Source: Leptotrichia sp. oral taxon 215 str. W9775
GTDB lineage: Bacteria; Fusobacteriota; Fusobacteriia; Fusobacteriales; Leptotrichiaceae
Direction of reading: 5' to 3'
DNA length: 34,345 bases
Assembly: GCF_000469505.1 (NCBI RefSeq)
Contig: NZ_KI272839.1
Location: 1 to 34,345, forward strand
The notes beneath the pieces are model-generated. The model worked only from the letters and a program-made list of their open reading frames with translations. It made no database searches and had not been told where the DNA came from. The position numbers and the translations under genes are program-made. Shown here piece after piece: positions 32,183 through 34,345 of the stretch (its first letter is position 1; the number at the start of each line of letters is the position of its first letter).

Positions 32183-34261
32183 ATGTCAAGAAAAGTTGCT
32201 TTGAAAGATACTAGAAACATCGGTATCATGGCACATATAGATGCTGGAAAAACAACAACTACTGAAAGAATATTATTCTATACAGGAGTAAATCACAAAA
32301 TCGGAGAGGTTCACGAAGGAGCCGCTACGATGGATTACATGGAACAGGAACAGGAAAGAGGAATTACTATTACATCTGCGGCTACAACTGCATTTTGGAA
32401 TGGTAACAGAATAAATATAATAGATACACCAGGGCACGTTGACTTCACAGTTGAAGTTGAAAGATCGTTAAGAGTACTGGATGGAGCGGTTGCTGTATTC
32501 TCGGCAGTTGACGGAGTTCAGCCTCAATCAGAAACAGTTTGGAGACAGGCTGATAAATATGAAGTACCAAGAATGGCATTTTTAAATAAAATGGACAGAG
32601 TCGGAGCAGACTTTAATATGTGTGTAAACGATATTAAAGAAAAATTGGGAGGGAACGGAGTTCCTATACAATTACCTATAGGTGCTGAAGATTCATTTGA
32701 AGGTATTATAGACTTGATAACAATGAAAGAGTATCTGTTTAAAGATGAAACAATGGGAGCAGCTTATGATATATCAGATGTAAGAGCTGAACTTCTTGAA
32801 GAAGCTCAAGCTGCAAGAGAACATATGCTTGAATCTGTTGTTGAAACTGATGACGAATTAATGGAAAAATACTTCGGTGGAGAAGAAATCACTGAAGAAG
32901 AAATAAAGAAAGCTATAAGAATTGCTACAATAAGTGGAGTAATAGTACCTGTGTTATGTGGTACAGCGTTTAAAAATAAAGGGATTCAACCTCTGCTTGA
33001 TGCAGTTGTTGCATACATGCCTTCACCTTTAGATGTAGGTTCAGTAAAAGGGATAGATCCTAAAACTGAAGCACCAATGGAAAGACAGCCTTCAGATGAA
33101 GAAGCATTCTCAGCATTGGCTTTCAAAATCTTAACAGATCCATTTGTAGGAAGATTATCATTCTTCAGAGTTTACTCAGGAGTTTTAAACAAAGGTTCAT
33201 ATGTATTAAACTCTACAAAAGGTAAAAAAGAAAGAATGGGAAGATTACTTCAGATGCATGCTAACAAAAGAGAAGAACTTGATGTAGTTTATTCAGGAGA
33301 TATCGCGGCAGCGGTAGGATTGAAAGAAACAACTACTGGAGATACTCTTTGTGATGAAAATAAACCAATAATACTTGAAAAAATGGAATTCCCTGATACA
33401 GTTATTCAAATAGCTGTTGAACCAAAAACAAAAGCGGATCAGGAAAAAATGGGAACGGCATTAGCGAAACTTGCTGAAGAAGATCCAACATTTAAAGTAA
33501 CTTCTAACCAGGAAACTGGACAAACTTTGATTTCAGGAATGGGAGAATTACACCTGGAAATCATAGTAGACAGAATGAAGAGAGAATTTAAAGTTGAAGC
33601 TAACGTAGGTAAACCTCAGGTTGCATACAGAGAAACAATCAATGGTGCAGCAGATGTTGAAGAAAAATATGCAAAACAATCTGGAGGTAGAGGACAATAC
33701 GGACACGTTAAGATTAAAGTTGAAGCAAATCCTGATAAAGGATATGAATTTATCAACCAAATTACAGGAGGGGCAATTCCTAGAGAATATATACCTGCTG
33801 TAGATAAAGGAATTCAGGAAGCATTAGAAGCCGGAGTTGTTGCAGGATATCCTGTACAGGATGTAAAAGTAACACTTTATGACGGATCTTACCACGAAGT
33901 CGATTCATCAGAAATGGCGTTTAAAATAGCTGGATCAATGGCAATTAAAAAAGCCATGAGAGCAGCAAATCCAATATTGCTTGAACCAATCTTCAAAGTA
34001 GAAGTAACTACACCTGAAGAATACATGGGAGATGTTATTGGAGATTTGAACTCAAGAAGAGGACAAGTTTCAGGAATGACAGAAAGAAACAATGCGAAAA
34101 TAATAAATGCTCAAGTACCTTTAGCACAAATGTTCGGTTATGCAACTGACTTGAGATCAAAAACTCAAGGAAGAGCATCATATTCAATGGAATTTGAAAA
34201 ATATGTACAAGTTCCAAATAATATAGCTCAACAAGTAATAGCTGAAAGACAAGGTAAATAA
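32183..34261 (+). CDS. fusA: translation elongation factor G
   Basis: EF-G is the GTPase that drives translocation on the ribosome. The 692-residue protein has all five domains at normal length. GTPase motifs are AHIDAGKTTTTERI (G1), the switch I end RGITITSAATT, DTPGHVDFTVEVERSLR (G3) and NKMDRVGAD (G4). Domain IV carries SGGRGQYGHVKIKV, and the C-terminus has RRGQVSGM. It belongs to the translocation-type EF-G1 by its place in the str operon. An AGGAGG SD precedes the ATG. Confidence 0.98.
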   Translation: MSRKVALKDTRNIGIMAHIDAGKTTTTERILFYTGVNHKIGEVHEGAATMDYMEQEQERGITITSAATTAFWNGNRINIIDTPGHVDFTVEVERSLRVLDGAVAVFSAVDGVQPQSETVWRQADKYEVPRMAFLNKMDRVGADFNMCVNDIKEKLGGNGVPIQLPIGAEDSFEGIIDLITMKEYLFKDETMGAAYDISDVRAELLEEAQAAREHMLESVVETDDELMEKYFGGEEITEEEIKKAIRIATISGVIVPVLCGTAFKNKGIQPLLDAVVAYMPSPLDVGSVKGIDPKTEAPMERQPSDEEAFSALAFKILTDPFVGRLSFFRVYSGVLNKGSYVLNSTKGKKERMGRLLQMHANKREELDVVYSGDIAAAVGLKETTTGDTLCDENKPIILEKMEFPDTVIQIAVEPKTKADQEKMGTALAKLAEEDPTFKVTSNQETGQTLISGMGELHLEIIVDRMKREFKVEANVGKPQVAYRETINGAADVEEKYAKQSGGRGQYGHVKIKVEANPDKGYEFINQITGGAIPREYIPAVDKGIQEALEAGVVAGYPVQDVKVTLYDGSYHEVDSSEMAFKIAGSMAIKKAMRAANPILLEPIFKVEVTTPEEYMGDVIGDLNSRRGQVSGMTERNNAKIINAQVPLAQMFGYATDLRSKTQGRASYSMEFEKYVQVPNNIAQQVIAERQGK

Positions 34262-34313
34262 TAATTTAAAATTTCGAAGACAGACAAATATATAATTATG
34301 GAGGAAAAAAGAA

Positions 34314-34345
34314 ATGGCAAAAGCTAAATTTGAGAGAAGTAAACC
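34314..34345 (+). CDS. tuf: elongation factor Tu, 5' end only
   Basis: The ATG at 34314, preceded by GGAGG, begins MAKAKFERSKP, the usual start of EF-Tu, and runs off the window after ten full codons. The position directly after fusA is the standard str-operon place for tuf. Confidence 0.9.
   Translation, partial: MAKAKFERSK

Noticed and set aside
1..34345. tRNA genes, rRNA, CRISPR arrays, transposases
   Set aside because: I found no cloverleaf, no regularly spaced repeats and no transposase or integrase frame in the window; the repeats at 14603-16907 are a single diverged duplication.

Overview
The window looks like chromosomal DNA from a very AT-rich, outer-membrane-bearing bacterium. Leptotrichia or a close relative in the Fusobacteriota is the best guess: most third codon positions are A/T, Shine-Dalgarno (SD) sequences are strong, the division/cell-wall cluster is compact, and an LPS-heptose enzyme (GmhB) lies next to it. 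The genus is an inference from overall protein character; no rRNA marker is present.

Region by region. 1-1338: a terminator, a small uncharacterised protein (DUF6314-like) and gmhB. 1473-12118: an excellent promoter followed by the peptidoglycan/division cluster murF-mraY-murD-ftsW-murG-murC-murB-ftsQ-ftsZ. ftsA is absent from its usual place between ftsQ and ftsZ. 12186-13352: rpsF-ssb-rpsR with its own promoter, a leader resembling the S6:S18 autoregulatory motif, and a strong terminator. 13562-14740: a lipoprotein and a DUF937 protein. 14741-17717: a mosaic accessory region. A riboswitch-like leader controls a yjdF gene and a DMT-family exporter; the 5' part of this transporter unit and the end of the DUF937 gene occur twice, in diverged copies. 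A very AT-rich fragment of a foreign biosynthetic cluster sits between the copies: the end of an AMP-dependent ligase, a complete acyl-carrier/pyrophosphatase fusion, and the start of a probable B12-binding radical SAM protein. 17797-21266: a LURP-one-like protein, an ABC-F ATPase and a membrane protein. 21339-22811 (minus): a CstA-type transporter sharing a bidirectional terminator with its neighbour. 23294-30264: a three-gene defence operon with overlapping genes: a large SIR2 protein, an AlwI-family type IIS restriction endonuclease, and a fused double adenine methyltransferase. 30281-30922: a secreted protein. 31005-34345: the str operon rpsL-rpsG-fusA-tuf (tuf runs off the end), with a TTGACA promoter and an intrinsic-terminator hairpin in the leader.

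The most noteworthy systems are: (1) the SIR2 + type IIS restriction-modification operon, where translational coupling suggests a two-layer defence; (2) the yjdF riboswitch region, where one copy of the transporter unit has lost riboswitch and yjdF but still carries the last yjdF codons; (3) the carrier-protein/pyrophosphatase fusion, apparently a relic of an undescribed adenylation-based pathway; and (4) two genes (mraY and the membrane protein at 20346) whose SD is about 45 nt from the start codon but separated from it by a hairpin that would restore normal spacing.
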